Source: Sunxiuqinia sp963678245 (GTDB taxonomy: Bacteria > Bacteroidota > Bacteroidia > Bacteroidales > Prolixibacteraceae). Taken from it: a DNA stretch of 64,000 nucleotides. The DNA lies in contig OZ223309.1 in NCBI GenBank assembly GCA_965140765.1, positions 2,480,001 through 2,544,000 of the forward strand, given 5' to 3'. The notes beneath the pieces were generated by a model, which saw nothing but the letters and a program-made list of their open reading frames with translations, was not told the DNA's origin and searched no databases. The translations under genes and the position numbers were made by a program. Of this stretch, positions 26,506-35,526 are shown piece by piece; position 1 is the first letter of the stretch, and each line of letters opens with the position of its first letter.

Positions 26506-26634
26506 ATTAACTACAATTCTGATAATAATTCAATTAAACTAAAAGTAAGCTTTAGGATATTATATTAACATCACTTCGCCAACAACAGCTAACCACGACT
26601 TCGTAAAAATCAACACACACAGCATCAATAAATG

Positions 26635-26648
26635 TGTAATCGTTTTCA
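26635..26648. promoter_or_regulatory. LacI-type operator abutting the GH28 promoter
   Basis: TGTAATCGTTTTCA differs by one base from the operator at 40440 and by two from the perfect palindrome at 26201. It ends one base before the -33 TTG, a position suited to repression. Confidence 0.6.
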
Positions 26649-26678
26649 TTGTTTTTATATTTTTTACATTTATATTTG
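26649..26678 (+). promoter_or_regulatory. Promoter of the GH28-GH105 operon
   Basis: TTG (26649-26651), a 19-nt spacer, then TATATTTG (26671-26678), an exact TAnnTTTG. The leader to the GH28 ATG would be about 105 nt. Confidence 0.7.
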
Positions 26679-26790
26679 TCTTATAAAATCAGTCTGAACG
26701 ACAAAATGAAAGTCTAATGAATCATTCTATCTCCTTCTCAGGCTGCTAAAAATCAGGCCAATTAATATTGATAAAACGAATCGACGAACT

Positions 26791-28362
26791 ATGATCGCAA
26801 ATCAAGCAAAGTACAAACTATTACTTACCTTATTTACCCTTACCATAGGATTCTCAGCTATTGCTCAAAATAGCTTCAACATCCTTGATCATGGGGCAAC
26901 CAATCAAGGAAAACAAAAAATAACTGATATCATCGAACACACAATTGAACTTGCCAGTAAAGCAGGTGGAGGAACGATCTATTTTCCGGCAGGCGAATAT
27001 TTAACCGGCCCAATCGTGTTAAAAAGCAATATTACTATCCATTTAGATGCGGGTGCAATATTGAAATTTTCTGACGATTTCAATGATTATTTACCCATGG
27101 TGCAATCTCGCTGGGAAGGTATTGATGTCTTTAATTTCGCACCTCTTTTTTATGCATTCGAAGCCGAAAATATTGCAATTACCGGACGAGGTAAAATCGA
27201 CGGCCAAGGGAAAAAATGGTGGGACTATCATCACTGGCTTTATTCGCAACCCAAAGACTTCAAATCGGAGTGGCAGCAAGAGTTTGCCAAACAAAATAAA
27301 GAAATATTGTATCCCGATGAACCAGGAATGATCGAACGTGGTTTTCTTCGTCCTCCATTTATCCAGCCTATGTATTGTAAAAATGTGCTAATTGAAGGAA
27401 TAACCATTACCAACTCCCCTTTTTGGACGATAAATCCACAGTTTTGCGATAATGTAACCGTAACAAATGTAACCATCAACAATCCGGATTCTCCGAATAC
27501 GGATGGCATCAACCCGGAATCATGCCGAAATGTTCATATCTCAGACTGTCACATTTCGGTAGGCGATGACTGTATTACCATAAAATCAGGCAAAGATCGG
27601 GCAGGGAGAAAGATGAATATGCCCTGTGAAAATATTACCATTACGAACTGTACGATGCTCAATGGACATGGTGCCGTCGTCATTGGTAGTGAAATGTCAG
27701 GAGGAGTAAAAAAAGTAACAATTTCCAACTGTGTTTTCGAAGGTACAGACCGGGGTATTCGAATCAAATCGACTCGCGGACGTGGCGGAGTGGTTGAAGA
27801 CATCCGGGTAAGCAATATCATCATGAAAGGAATTCGCAAAGAAGCGATTAAGCTCAATATGTTTTACTCAAAAACGGCGGCTGAACCGGTGTCCGAAAGA
27901 ACACCCTCATTCCGGAACATTCACTTTAGCAACATCACCGGAGAAGCCCATCAGGCTGGATTTTTACTAGGCCTTGATGAGCTAAAAATTAAAAACATAA
28001 CATTCAATGACATTCAACTAAAAGGAGAAAAAGGATTCTCAATTGAAGATGCAGAGAATATTGAATTTCATAATGTAAAAGTTGACACACAGGATGGGCC
28101 ATCGGTAATGGCAACAGATTCGAAAAATCTAATTATCGATAATGTAAAAACCGACACTCCTAAAAATGGAATCCCTGTCATTAAATTGACTGACGTTCAG
28201 AATTCGTTTATTTATAATTGCTTCCAAACATATTCAACTGATATTTTTCTTCAATTAGATGGAGAAAAGACAAAAGCTATATACTTAAAAAACAATGAAC
28301 TGGTTAACGTGAAGAATCAAGTTGTAAAATCAACAGACGTGAACCTAACTATAACTGAATAA
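26791..28362 (+). CDS. GH28 polygalacturonase-type hydrolase
   Basis: A 523-residue secreted enzyme with a signal peptide (cut near AIAQN). The beta-helix carries all four GH28 motifs: NTDG (236-239, Asp238), GDD (258-260, Asp259/Asp260), GHG (292-294) and RIK (324-326). GH28 enzymes hydrolyse galacturonic-acid linkages by inversion; members act on homogalacturonan, rhamnogalacturonan or side chains. An insertion at about 150-190 (HHWLYSQPKDF...) suggests an exo-type pocket, which is inference. It is the first gene of the plus-strand operon, with an operator/promoter pair upstream, and is followed after 21 nt by GH105. Confidence 0.94.
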   Translation: MIANQAKYKLLLTLFTLTIGFSAIAQNSFNILDHGATNQGKQKITDIIEHTIELASKAGGGTIYFPAGEYLTGPIVLKSNITIHLDAGAILKFSDDFNDYLPMVQSRWEGIDVFNFAPLFYAFEAENIAITGRGKIDGQGKKWWDYHHWLYSQPKDFKSEWQQEFAKQNKEILYPDEPGMIERGFLRPPFIQPMYCKNVLIEGITITNSPFWTINPQFCDNVTVTNVTINNPDSPNTDGINPESCRNVHISDCHISVGDDCITIKSGKDRAGRKMNMPCENITITNCTMLNGHGAVVIGSEMSGGVKKVTISNCVFEGTDRGIRIKSTRGRGGVVEDIRVSNIIMKGIRKEAIKLNMFYSKTAAEPVSERTPSFRNIHFSNITGEAHQAGFLLGLDELKIKNITFNDIQLKGEKGFSIEDAENIEFHNVKVDTQDGPSVMATDSKNLIIDNVKTDTPKNGIPVIKLTDVQNSFIYNCFQTYSTDIFLQLDGEKTKAIYLKNNELVNVKNQVVKSTDVNLTITE

Positions 28363-28383
28363 TCAAGCTAAAAGATAGAATAG

Positions 28384-29565
28384 ATGAAACATTTAATTTT
28401 TATTGCAATCGTTGCAGTTTTAAGCAGCTGTAACGCAAATACGAACAAGCAACAAACAGAAGCAGCTCAAGCAAAATGGAGCCTAAAAATGGCTGATGCC
28501 GTTATGCAGAGAAACGACAGTTTAGGTTATTACAATGGGCGTACCCGAATGGGCTGGTCGTATGACGTAGCCTTGCTTGGAATGGCCATCAACAAACTTG
28601 GAGATGTTAACCCTAAGTATTCTGATTACATGGAAGCCTACATCGACCAAATGGTAGAAGAAAATGGTACTGTTCCACGATACAGCATGGAAAAGTACAA
28701 TATCGACTTGATCAATCCGGCCAAAAACCTGATCATTCTTTACAAAAAGACTGGCGAAGAAAAATACGAGAAAGCATTGGGGCAGTTTATCACCCAAATG
28801 GAAAACCATCCAAAAACGGAGAGTGGTGGCTATTGGCATAAAAAGCGCTATCCGTCGCAAATATGGTTGGATGGAGTCTACATGGGTATGCCCTTTTTAA
28901 GCATGTATGCTCGAGAATTTGACGCTCCTAAGTGGTATGATGTTGCCACGCACGAGATTGAGCTGGTGTATGAAAAAACACGCGACCCAAAAACCGGATT
29001 GCTTTACCATGCCTGGGATGAAAGCAAAGAGCAAAAATGGGCTGATCCGGAAACGGGGCAGTCTCCTCACTTTTGGAGTCGTGCCATGGGATGGTATGTT
29101 ATGGCCATTGTTGATGTTTTGGACGACCTACCTGAAGATCATCCGGATCGGGATGACCTGATCGAAATATTGAAAAACACAATCGATGCCCTGCTGCAGG
29201 TTCGAGATGAGGAAAGTGGCGTGTGGTATCAGGTACTCGATCAAGGAAATCGCGAAGGAAATTACTTGGAAGGCTCGGGAACTGCCATGTATATTTATGC
29301 AATGGCAAAAGGTGCCAATAAGGGTTATTTGGATAAAAAGTACTTCGATATTGCCAGCGAAGCTTTTGACGATATGGTTGAAACCTTTATTATTGAAGAT
29401 GAAGATGGACTGCCCAGTATGGTAAACATTTGCGGCAGTTGTGGGCTGGGCGGAAATCCCTATCGCGATGGAAGTTACGAATACTACACTACTGAAACCA
29501 TTGTTAAAAACGATTGCAAGGGAGTTGGTCCATTTATTTTAGCAGCAGTTGAATTAGACAAATAA
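28384..29565 (+). CDS. GH105 unsaturated rhamnogalacturonyl hydrolase, lipoprotein
   Basis: A 393-residue lipoprotein with lipobox VLSSC (Cys16). The (alpha/alpha)6 barrel has WSYDVALLG, WLDGVYMGMPF (Asp163, equivalent to YteR Asp143), HFWSRAMGWYVMA and the C-terminal GSYEYYTTETIVKNDCKGVGPFILA. GH105 removes the 4,5-unsaturated uronic acid left at the non-reducing end by pectin or rhamnogalacturonan lyases. No PL-family lyase is recognised in the window apart from the uncertain beta-helix fusion, so that protein or a gene elsewhere may supply its substrate. It is co-transcribed with GH28. Confidence 0.94.
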   Translation: MKHLIFIAIVAVLSSCNANTNKQQTEAAQAKWSLKMADAVMQRNDSLGYYNGRTRMGWSYDVALLGMAINKLGDVNPKYSDYMEAYIDQMVEENGTVPRYSMEKYNIDLINPAKNLIILYKKTGEEKYEKALGQFITQMENHPKTESGGYWHKKRYPSQIWLDGVYMGMPFLSMYAREFDAPKWYDVATHEIELVYEKTRDPKTGLLYHAWDESKEQKWADPETGQSPHFWSRAMGWYVMAIVDVLDDLPEDHPDRDDLIEILKNTIDALLQVRDEESGVWYQVLDQGNREGNYLEGSGTAMYIYAMAKGANKGYLDKKYFDIASEAFDDMVETFIIEDEDGLPSMVNICGSCGLGGNPYRDGSYEYYTTETIVKNDCKGVGPFILAAVELDK

Positions 29566-29665
29566 GAAAATCTAACAATCGATTCGGGGATGGACCTTCT
29601 TGATTGTTTATTTTATAGTATCCATTAAATGAGGCTTCAAAATCAAAGCTCATACACCAAATAAA

Positions 29666-29706
29666 AATAAGCTTTTAGCAATTCATCCGATTGTTAAAAG
29701 CTTATT
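29666..29706 (+). promoter_or_regulatory. 17-bp stem-loop between GH105 and GH95
   Basis: The arms 29666-29682 and 29690-29706 pair over 17 bp with one G-U wobble and a 7-nt loop. It starts 100 nt after GH105 and ends 20 nt before the GH95 ATG. There is no long T tract after it. It may be a partial terminator, an RNA-processing site or a stabilising structure that sets GH95 expression apart. Confidence 0.6.
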
Positions 29707-29726
29707 CGTTTATTAACCCAAGAACC

Positions 29727-32567
29727 ATGAAAAACGTAACATTCAATTATTCTCTGATTTTTATTCTCTGTGGAGCTTTTATTTTTCCGGCCTGTAGGCA
29801 ACAAGAACAGGAAGAAACACTGGAGCTGTGGTATAACAAGCCTGCACAAATATGGGAAGAGGCGCTTCCTATTGGGAATGGACGCCTTGGTGCAATGGTC
29901 TATGGAATCCCTTCCGAAGAGCACATCCAGTTCAACGAGGAAACGCTTTGGGATTGCATGCCCAGAACCTACTACCGGGAAGATGCCAACAAGTATCTGA
30001 GTGAAATTCGCCAATTACTATTTGACGGAAAACAAGACGAAGCAGAAAAACTCGCCAACAACGTTTTTATGGGAAAACAAGCATACGAAGAAGATTTCCC
30101 TGAGAAAAAGAAACTCTGGGCGGATAGCCTGCTCAGCCTCCCGAAAGTACAAGCAGCTTTTCAAGCTACTTTTGATGATTCGAAATGGGAAAACATGCTG
30201 ATTGACTACAAAAGTGTATGGGAACGCAAAGGCTTGCCCGACATGAACGGATCGGTACTTTTCAGAAAGACAATTAATGTTCCGGAAAATTGGCAAGGGA
30301 AAAAGCTAGTCATTAATCTTGGAAAAATTAAGGATCAGGATTTCACCTATTTTAATGGTCAGCAGATTGGCTCAATGGATGAAAGTAACACCAACCGTAC
30401 TTATACGATTCCGGGTAATCTGGTCAAAAAAGGCAAGAATGTTATTGCTGTTTTAATCAATAACTACGTCTCAACAGGTGGTTTTAATGCCGTCCGTACT
30501 GGCTCAAAAAAAATGCACCTACTGCCAAAAGGGCTAAAAGGCGATTCAATTTTTATTGAAGGTGATTGGAAATACAACGTAATTGATGAAGATCCTCCAT
30601 TCTACCCACAATACCAGGCTGACTATCAACCATTTGCAGATATCAAAATCGCATTTGATGGACATGACCAGTTTACAAATTTCAGGCGAAATCTGGATCT
30701 TGAGAATGCTTTGGCAAATGTTACTTATGAAGTAGAAGGAGTTACTTACAAACGTGAATTCCTCGCCAGTCATCCTGACAAATTGATCGCGGTTAAACTT
30801 TCGGCTGATCAGAAAGGCAAAATTTCATTTAAAGCTACTTTTGAAACCGAGCACCCGATTCACTCATTCTTCAAAGTAGACGAGAATACCATTGGTTTCT
30901 CGTTAAAAGTTGAGGATGGCGAAATGAAAGGAACAGCCTTTTTAAACATTTCAGCCAATGGCGGACAGGTAACCACAACCAATAATGGAATTGAGGTTAC
31001 CAATGCCAACGAAGCTACGTTAAAACTAGTTGCTGCAACCAACTATAAAAGCTATAAAGACATTTCAGCTAATTCGAAAATTCGCTGCAGCGACTATTTA
31101 GCGAATGCTACATCAAAAACATACGAGACGATTAAAGAAGCACATTTGGGCGATTATAGACCCCTCTTTAATCGATTTTCCATTGACCTTGGCGGAAAAG
31201 AAAAACGAGAGATTCCAACCGATGAACGTATTTTCAATGTAAAAAATGAAGCGGATCTGGATTTAGCTGCGACTTACGTCCAATACGCTCGTTATCTGAT
31301 GCTTTCGTCAGGACGTGAAGGAACCAACCCTCCAAACTTGCAAGGAATCTGGAATGATAAAATCTATCCGGCATGGGGCAGTAAATACACCACCAACATC
31401 AATTGCGAAATGAATTTCTGGCCGGTTGAACCATTAAACATTGCCGAATGCCACAACACCTTATTCAAGCTAATTGATGAAGTATCGGAGAAAGGAAGCA
31501 AAACGGCTAAAGCCCATTATGGAGCCAATGGCTGGGTGCACCACCACAATACAGACCAATGGCGGGGAACTGCTCCCATCAATAACTCGAACCATGGAAT
31601 TTGGGTTACCGGTGGGGCCTGGCTTTCTCATCATTTGTGGGAGCACTATTTATACTCGCAAGACAAGGAATTTTTGAAAGACGAAGCTTATCCGCGAATT
31701 AAAGGATCCGCACAGTTTTTTGTCGATTTTTTAGTTGAAGACCTGAAAACTGGTTTTTTGATCAGCACCCCTTCAAACTCACCCGAAAATGGTGGGTTAG
31801 TTGCCGGACCAACCATGGATCATGAAATTATCCGCTCGCTATTTAAAATTGTCATTGAAAGTTCAAAAATATTAGACACTGATCATGATTTTGCCAAGCT
31901 TGTAAAAGATAAGCTCGACCATATTGCCCCCTATCAGGTTGGACAATACGGACAGCTACAGGAGTGGATGGAAGATCTTGATGACACAACGAATCATCAC
32001 CGACATGTTTCTCATTTGTGGGGCGTTCACCCGGGAAGTGAATTTACCTGGGATGAAACACCTGAATTGATGAAAGCAGCACGCCAGTCGTTGATTTACC
32101 GGGGCGATGCCGGCACCGGTTGGAGCTTGGCTTGGAAAATAAACTTTTGGGCTCGCTTTTTAGATGGCGATCATGCAAACACAATGATTCAGATGCTACT
32201 CAGCTCAGCCATTGACCCCGAACGGGAATCATCAGGAGGCTCCTACCCCAACCTGTTTGATGCGCATCCTCCTTTTCAGATTGATGGCAACTTTGGAGGA
32301 GCTGCAGGAATTGCTGAAATGTTGATGCAAAGCCATCAGGGTTACATTCAGTTATTGCCAGCACTACCCAGCGATTGGTCTGAAGGAAAAATATCAGGGT
32401 TAAGAGCCAGAAACGGTTTTGAATTGAGTTTCTCCTGGGAAGATGGACAACTTCAAACAGTTCAGGTAAAATCGAATGCCGGCAAACCATTGCGCTTAAA
32501 ATACGGCGATAAAATGATTGAACAGGAAACGCAGAAAGGTGAAGTTTACGACTTCAACGAACTATAA
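29727..32567 (+). CDS. GH95 alpha-L-fucosidase/galactosidase-type lipoprotein with inserted beta domain
   Basis: From ATG 29727 the product is 946 residues with lipobox FIFPAC (Cys23). The GH95 N-terminal beta domain starts at ELWYNKPAQIWEEALPIGNGRLGAMVYG. It is interrupted at about 117-290 by an extra jelly-roll (VLFRKTINVPENWQGKKLVINLGKI) like the one inside sialate O-acetylesterases, and resumes at YQPFADIKIAFDG. The helical barrel carries TTNINCEMNFW, STPSNSPENGG and HPPFQIDGNFGG, which hold the known GH95 catalytic Asn, Glu and Asp. GH95 releases alpha-1,2-L-fucose or L-galactose, both found on pectin and xyloglucan side chains. The upstream ATG at 29691 falls in the stem-loop and adds no signal sequence. 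Confidence 0.92.
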   Translation: MKNVTFNYSLIFILCGAFIFPACRQQEQEETLELWYNKPAQIWEEALPIGNGRLGAMVYGIPSEEHIQFNEETLWDCMPRTYYREDANKYLSEIRQLLFDGKQDEAEKLANNVFMGKQAYEEDFPEKKKLWADSLLSLPKVQAAFQATFDDSKWENMLIDYKSVWERKGLPDMNGSVLFRKTINVPENWQGKKLVINLGKIKDQDFTYFNGQQIGSMDESNTNRTYTIPGNLVKKGKNVIAVLINNYVSTGGFNAVRTGSKKMHLLPKGLKGDSIFIEGDWKYNVIDEDPPFYPQYQADYQPFADIKIAFDGHDQFTNFRRNLDLENALANVTYEVEGVTYKREFLASHPDKLIAVKLSADQKGKISFKATFETEHPIHSFFKVDENTIGFSLKVEDGEMKGTAFLNISANGGQVTTTNNGIEVTNANEATLKLVAATNYKSYKDISANSKIRCSDYLANATSKTYETIKEAHLGDYRPLFNRFSIDLGGKEKREIPTDERIFNVKNEADLDLAATYVQYARYLMLSSGREGTNPPNLQGIWNDKIYPAWGSKYTTNINCEMNFWPVEPLNIAECHNTLFKLIDEVSEKGSKTAKAHYGANGWVHHHNTDQWRGTAPINNSNHGIWVTGGAWLSHHLWEHYLYSQDKEFLKDEAYPRIKGSAQFFVDFLVEDLKTGFLISTPSNSPENGGLVAGPTMDHEIIRSLFKIVIESSKILDTDHDFAKLVKDKLDHIAPYQVGQYGQLQEWMEDLDDTTNHHRHVSHLWGVHPGSEFTWDETPELMKAARQSLIYRGDAGTGWSLAWKINFWARFLDGDHANTMIQMLLSSAIDPERESSGGSYPNLFDAHPPFQIDGNFGGAAGIAEMLMQSHQGYIQLLPALPSDWSEGKISGLRARNGFELSFSWEDGQLQTVQVKSNAGKPLRLKYGDKMIEQETQKGEVYDFNEL

Positions 32568-32580
32568 ATCTATAATCGAG

Positions 32581-32623
32581 AGAGATGGCATTTTTCTTCC
32601 AAAGGTGCCAACTCTGTTTTTTT
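32581..32623 (+). terminator. Terminator after GH95
   Basis: AGAGATGGCA pairs with TGCCAACTCT (one mismatch) across a 15-nt loop and is followed by GTTTTTTT. It lies 14 nt after the GH95 stop, between convergent genes. Confidence 0.8.
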
Positions 32624-32632
32624 AATAACCAA

Positions 32633-33496
32633 TCAAAACCGAAGGAATACCCCGACATCTGCTTCTACCCAACTAAACTCACGAGTATCTCCCTTAACCT
32701 CCTGCTCTGCGGTATTCTCCAACCAATCAAGTTCTCGTTGGCGATAATCAATTTTCAAATCGCTAAAATGAAAATCAGTCCGAACCTGTAGTCCAAGTTT
32801 CGTTTTTCCAAAGGAGCAGCAATCAAGTTGCAAGAGGGAGTTTGCCCCCCACATAAAATCAAATCCCGGATCTGCCGAAAAATCTACTCTCACTTGCTTA
32901 TTGTTATCACGCAACTTATATTCAAAATGATCATCAAAGCCAGGACGGCGGGTAAAGCCTGCATTTATGGTTGTTCGCCACGACACAGGACCAAAAGCTA
33001 AATTGAAAACCGGCCCCGCATAATACGAAACGTTATTTAAAGTCGTGTATTCATAGTCAGAAAAGTAGTAGATCAAATCAGGTTTCGTTATTCTAAAATA
33101 CTGTTTCCCATTATCCACGTCAGTATGAAAATTTTTAAATCCACCATGTACTCCCAACCATTTCAGCGGAAAATATTGTACCGAAAGCTTCAGATTAAGC
33201 GGCAGAAAATCATCTTGCATCGTAAACGCCATATCTACTTTCCAACTTTGGTACAAATCGAAACGAGCTCCCCACTTCACGGTAATAGCTTCAGCATAAT
33301 TTTCTTCTCCAATATAATTTGCCCAATCAATGTGGTTCTTGTTCGATAAGCTATCGGCATTGTAATCTGCCATACCAATTGAAAACGACACTTCCATGTT
33401 TCGGATTGGTTTTTCCTGTGCATGCGAATTGGAACTGAAAAAGCAAACAAACAAAACGAAAAAACAACAGCTTGGATTAATAAAAAGCATTCTCAT
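32633..33496 (-). CDS. Predicted outer-membrane beta-barrel protein, unknown function
   Basis: A 287-residue product with a signal peptide (cut near SHAQE). The mature chain alternates polar and aromatic residues in short strands (VSFSIGMADYNAD, LKLSVQYFPLKWLGVHGGFKNF, SYYAGPVFNLAFGPVSWRTTINAGF) and ends in LRF, a typical barrel C-terminus. No family was recognised. It starts within an ATGA overlap of the preceding gene, so the two are translationally coupled. The pair sits between GH95 and the LacI-type regulator and may be unrelated to glycan use. Confidence 0.65.
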   Translation of the reverse strand: MRMLFINPSCCFFVLFVCFFSSNSHAQEKPIRNMEVSFSIGMADYNADSLSNKNHIDWANYIGEENYAEAITVKWGARFDLYQSWKVDMAFTMQDDFLPLNLKLSVQYFPLKWLGVHGGFKNFHTDVDNGKQYFRITKPDLIYYFSDYEYTTLNNVSYYAGPVFNLAFGPVSWRTTINAGFTRRPGFDDHFEYKLRDNNKQVRVDFSADPGFDFMWGANSLLQLDCCSFGKTKLGLQVRTDFHFSDLKIDYRQRELDWLENTAEQEVKGDTREFSWVEADVGVFLRF

Positions 33497-34116
33497 TGCA
33501 AATAGATAAGATCAGTGGTAGTCGTTAAAATCATCCCATCGTTAAACACAACCTCAATCTCAAATTGAGTCGAATCGTTTTGGATTTCCTCGGTGCAAAA
33601 TAAATGCAATCGAATTTGCTGATCGTAGCTCGCTTCATATTTAGGCAGTTCTGAAACAAAATCATCAATTTTTTGATAATCATCAACCTTTAAACCTCCC
33701 CAGTAATTCTCTTTAGCTCGAAATAAATCATTTACAATTGTATTTCCTTTTGCAGTTTCTGAAAGATCGTATTTGGTAAGAATATGAATATTTTCGATAT
33801 ACTGGCTTGGTCTAAATACCGGATCGCAATCGCATTGAAAAGCAGACGCAGAAGAAAAGCCCCAGTTACTTCTTTTAATAAAACCAGCACAAAAGTATTC
33901 TTCAGAAGATAAAACAACCTCGAACGCCACTGCCGCTCTTTTCATCGTTGTTCCATCAAGTTTTGTGGGATATGCTCCCGAATTATCCAAGTTCGTGATT
34001 TGAATCTGTTTGACATCGAATTCAATCGTTCCGGAATTGCAACTACAACAACTAACTATAAGACGCGACAAAAAAAAGACCGCAAAAATGATATAAACTT
34101 TTCGGATCATCGGCAA
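33493..34116 (-). CDS. Cys-rich exported protein, possible DUF5034
   Basis: A 207-residue product. The N terminus (MIRKVYIIFAVFFLSRLIVSCCSCNSG) contains a lipobox-like VSC with several cysteines, so it is probably a lipoprotein. The remainder is beta-rich, with paired cysteines (FQCDCDP, LFCTEE) and an ending TTTTDLIYLQ. It resembles the DUF5034 group of Bacteroidota lipoproteins as I recall, with low certainty. It overlaps the next gene by ATGA, so the two proteins probably work together at the outer membrane. Confidence 0.6.
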   Translation of the reverse strand: MPMIRKVYIIFAVFFLSRLIVSCCSCNSGTIEFDVKQIQITNLDNSGAYPTKLDGTTMKRAAVAFEVVLSSEEYFCAGFIKRSNWGFSSASAFQCDCDPVFRPSQYIENIHILTKYDLSETAKGNTIVNDLFRAKENYWGGLKVDDYQKIDDFVSELPKYEASYDQQIRLHLFCTEEIQNDSTQFEIEVVFNDGMILTTTTDLIYLQ

Positions 34117-34247
34117 TTGGTCTGAATATAACCAGCAGCTAACTTAGCTAAACAAATATTAATAATCGATTAATTTACTAAAAAAAGTTAGTGTAATTTT
34201 ACAAAAAACAATATCGTTTCTCGTAGATCATACCTTAACTTGCCAGC

Positions 34248-35243
34248 TCAACAAGAACTTCGAATCATTAACTGTGTATTCAAAATCATCTGGATAGAAG
34301 GACGTTGAGGATCTTTGATGCGTTGAATCAACAACTCAGCACATCGTCGCCCAATTTCATAGGCAGGCTGATAAACTGCTGTCAATGGTGGATTTAATGA
34401 AATTGACCAATACATGTCATCAAAACCAATAATCGCAATATCTTCAGGAATATTCAATTTCCGTTTATGAATGGTTTCCAGGGCACCAAGAGTAATCAGG
34501 TTATTTCCTGTGAATATAGCGTCTGGAGGATTTTCGGAGCTCAATAACTCGTCGCAAAGACGTACCGCACTTTCGTGTTTCGAGTCTCCATGTTTAATCA
34601 ATTTTGGATCAAATGCAAGTCCGTTTTCTTTCAACGCCTCTCGATAACCGCTGTCGCGCAGTTGACTCGAAGGCAATTGCTCCAATCCAGAAATAAGCGC
34701 AATACGCTTATAACCGACTTTCGCCAAATAATCTACCGCTTTAAATGCTCCCTCTCGGTTGTTCACCAACACCACATCAACATCAACCCCCTGAAGCCCA
34801 CGGTCAAAACATACAATTGGCAAACCTTCTTTCACTAAACTGATTACCTTAGCATCTTTCTCGTGGGCTGGTGCCGCAATCAATCCATCAATCGATTCAG
34901 ATTGCAAAATATCCAGGTATAACTTTTCTTTCTTCTCATCCTGTTGAAAATTACACATGATCAGTGCATAGTTGTTTTCGTAGGTAACATCTTCGATACC
35001 ACGAAGCACATCAACATAAAAGGGGTTTTGAATATCCGGGATAAGTACTCCAATCAGGTTGCTTGACACACTCTTTGAGCGGAGTCTTTTAGCAACACGA
35101 CTGGGCTGATACCTAAGTTCTTTAATTGCGTTTAATACTCTTGCTCGAGTAACTTCATTTACATTCGATCCATTATTAATAACCCGGGATACAGTAGCAA
35201 TTGAAACCCCAGCCTTTTTTGCAACATCGTTTAGGCTCCCCAT
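34248..35243 (-). CDS. LacI/GalR-family transcriptional regulator
   Basis: A 331-residue regulator. The helix-turn-helix is at about 4-24 (LNDVAKKAGVSIATVSRVING-type), with the hinge helix RVAKRLRSKS at about 49-58. The periplasmic-binding-protein-like ligand domain starts at NLIGVLIPDIQNPFYVDVLRGIED and contains GFDDMYWS. A matching operator (35376-35389) lies 133 bp upstream of its own ATG, suggesting autoregulation, and sister sites lie before the catabolic operon, GH28 and GH2. Most such regulators repress and are released by a sugar or sugar phosphate; the ligand is unknown. Confidence 0.93.
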   Translation of the reverse strand: MGSLNDVAKKAGVSIATVSRVINNGSNVNEVTRARVLNAIKELRYQPSRVAKRLRSKSVSSNLIGVLIPDIQNPFYVDVLRGIEDVTYENNYALIMCNFQQDEKKEKLYLDILQSESIDGLIAAPAHEKDAKVISLVKEGLPIVCFDRGLQGVDVDVVLVNNREGAFKAVDYLAKVGYKRIALISGLEQLPSSQLRDSGYREALKENGLAFDPKLIKHGDSKHESAVRLCDELLSSENPPDAIFTGNNLITLGALETIHKRKLNIPEDIAIIGFDDMYWSISLNPPLTAVYQPAYEIGRRCAELLIQRIKDPQRPSIQMILNTQLMIRSSC

Positions 35244-35375
35244 ATTGAAACAAGTGTCTTATTTAATTTTGCCAAAGATAACTTAAATCTTTGGACAATG
35301 ACTTTTAACATCTTCCGAAAAGCTTCATAAGCACTCCGCAACTATTTAATTGGTTCTGAAGACAAGTGCAAAATG

Positions 35376-35389
35376 TGAAAACGTTTACA
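35376..35389. promoter_or_regulatory. LacI-type operator upstream of the regulator gene
   Basis: TGAAAACGTTTACA, one mismatch from the palindrome at 26201. It lies in the 200-bp spacer between the lacI-like gene and the IS remnant and is retained outside the IS left end. Confidence 0.7.
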
Positions 35390-35493
35390 AAATAAATGTA
35401 CATATTTTTTTTTACTTTTAAAATTCTCGGTGAAATTAGTTTCTCAGACCTATCCTAAATAAAGCCAATTAGGCTCCAGTTTCCCTGAACTAT

Positions 35494-35501
35494 TATTTTT
35501 G
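35494..35501 (+). promoter_or_regulatory. -7 element of the IS transposase
   Basis: TATTTTTG matches TAnnTTTG exactly and lies 25 nt before the transposase start. No good -33 box is obvious. Confidence 0.35.
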
Positions 35502-35526
35502 TGGTCTCGAATCATAAAAATACTAA

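Larger units (their letters stand above)
26055..26790. promoter_or_regulatory. Divergent regulatory region between catabolic operon and GH28 operon
   Basis: A 736-bp AT-rich stretch with no credible gene. It holds two LacI-type operators (26201-26214 and 26635-26648), a Bacteroidota promoter for GH28 (26649-26678), and two further palindromes (26376-26389 and 26489-26505). Transcription diverges from it in both directions. Confidence 0.8.
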
